From the NCBI GenBank assembly GCA_029934555.1, contig JAOZMA010000119.1:1-6779 (forward strand): a stretch of DNA of 6,779 nucleotides, written 5' to 3'. This document shows, in pieces, positions 6,261 to 6,779 of the stretch. Numbering within the stretch: the stretch's first letter is position 1; each line of letters starts with the position of its first letter. The position numbers and the translations under genes are program-made. Origin of the DNA: Acidimicrobiia bacterium. GTDB taxonomy: Bacteria > Actinomycetota > Acidimicrobiia > Spongiisociales > UBA5794. The notes beneath the pieces were generated by a model that made no database searches, was not told the DNA's origin, and was given only the letters and a program-made list of their open reading frames with translations.

Positions 6261-6779
6261 ATGCACAGACGCTCCGAACTAGGTTGGATTGAGGTCATCG
6301 CGGGGCCGATGTTCTCAGGGAAGAGCGAAGAGCTCATTCGTCGGGTGACCCGGTACGGCATCGCCAGGATCCCCGTCCAGACGTTCAAACCTCAGATCGA
6401 CACGCGATACTCGACCGTGGAGGTCGTCTCGCACTCGAACCTCTCGATCGAAGCGATTCCGGTCGCCGATTCGAGCGAGCTACTGCACGCCGTTGAGGAT
6501 CGAACGATCGTGATAGGGATCGACGAGGGACAGTTCTTCGATGAGGGCCTCGTCGATGTAGCGACGGATCTCGCTGCTGCCGGCAAGCAGTTGATCATCG
6601 CTGGGCTGGATCTCGACTACCTCGGCCGACCGTTCGAACCGATCCCTTCCTTGATGCTGCGTGCCGAGTACGTAACGAAAGCGCTCGCGGTGTGCCATCG
6701 ATGTGGCGGCCCTGGCCTGTTCACCCAGCGAGTGGTCCAGTCCGACGAATTAGTGGTTCTCGGCGCTCAGGATGCATAT
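6261..6779 (+). CDS. tdk: Thymidine kinase, type II, 3'-truncated by window
   Basis: Transfers a phosphate from ATP to thymidine, giving dTMP in the pyrimidine salvage pathway; it acts in the cytoplasm, usually as a tetramer. The 173 visible residues contain the P-loop GPMFSGKS (15-22), KPQIDTRYS (43-51), the DEGQFF motif (88-93, with E89 as the expected catalytic base), GLDLDYLGRPF (115-125) in the region before the lasso loop, and the first zinc half-site CHRC (145-148). The frame is open to the last base and stops at GAQDAY. The family's second zinc half-site normally follows just after this point, so about 15-30 residues are probably missing. The segment from CHRC to GAQDAY looks several residues shorter than in Bacillus-type enzymes. 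ATG 6261 is 28 bases after rodA and lacks a Shine-Dalgarno; the next residues (GWIEVIAGPMFSGK) match normal family N-termini, which supports this start. Confidence 0.94.
   Translation, partial: MHRRSELGWIEVIAGPMFSGKSEELIRRVTRYGIARIPVQTFKPQIDTRYSTVEVVSHSNLSIEAIPVADSSELLHAVEDRTIVIGIDEGQFFDEGLVDVATDLAAAGKQLIIAGLDLDYLGRPFEPIPSLMLRAEYVTKALAVCHRCGGPGLFTQRVVQSDELVVLGAQDAY

Noticed and set aside
1..6779. Very frequent GATC and CGATCG words throughout
   Set aside because: They mostly arise from preferred ATC (Ile) and GAT/GAC-containing codons next to G- or C-starting codons in GC-rich genes. The even spread across all six genes does not suggest an origin or a regulatory array.

Overview
The window is a compact, GC-rich bacterial chromosome segment read entirely on the + strand. 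It carries the rod-shape (elongasome) operon in the order mreB, mreC, mreD, mrdA (class B PBP2) and rodA, followed by the 5' part of a type II thymidine kinase gene (tdk) that runs off the right edge. This gene order is the one known from Streptomyces and from many mre-containing Actinomycetota. The GC-rich codon use, GTG start, possibly leaderless tdk and overall protein character suggest an actinobacterium outside the mre-less Mycobacterium/Corynebacterium group. An Acidimicrobiia-like lineage is my guess, not something the sequence proves.

Layout: bases 1-64 are upstream of mreB and hold a possible -10 element and a weak Shine-Dalgarno. mreB (65-1096) is followed by a 21-base gap, then mreC (1118-2017). 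mreC overlaps mreD (2014-2517) through ATGA, mreD overlaps mrdA (best start 2514) through GTGA, and mrdA overlaps rodA (5063-6232) through TGATG. From mreC to rodA the genes therefore look translationally coupled. A 28-base gap separates rodA from tdk (6261 to the edge), and a TANNNT element there could drive a leaderless tdk transcript. No stretch over 300 bases lacks a gene, and I saw no RNA gene, mobile element, CRISPR array or clear terminator.

How the genes work together: MreB forms cytoplasmic filaments at the membrane. MreC and MreD link them to the wall-synthesis pair, in which RodA polymerises glycan from lipid II and PBP2 cross-links it. Tdk belongs to nucleotide salvage and has no obvious functional tie to the operon.

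The most unusual element is PBP2. At about 849 residues it is roughly 200 longer than is usual for the family. Two extra segments account for this. The first is about 170 residues, made of a charged predicted helix plus a beta-rich domain bounded by two cysteines, and sits inside the transpeptidase domain just before the DPTDGSIIAMASYPSFDP strand. The second is an acidic Thr/Glu/Pro-rich spacer of about 43 residues, just before a probable zinc-binding site and the SxN-equivalent SCD motif. All catalytic motifs are intact, so this looks like a working enzyme with added extracytoplasmic parts.
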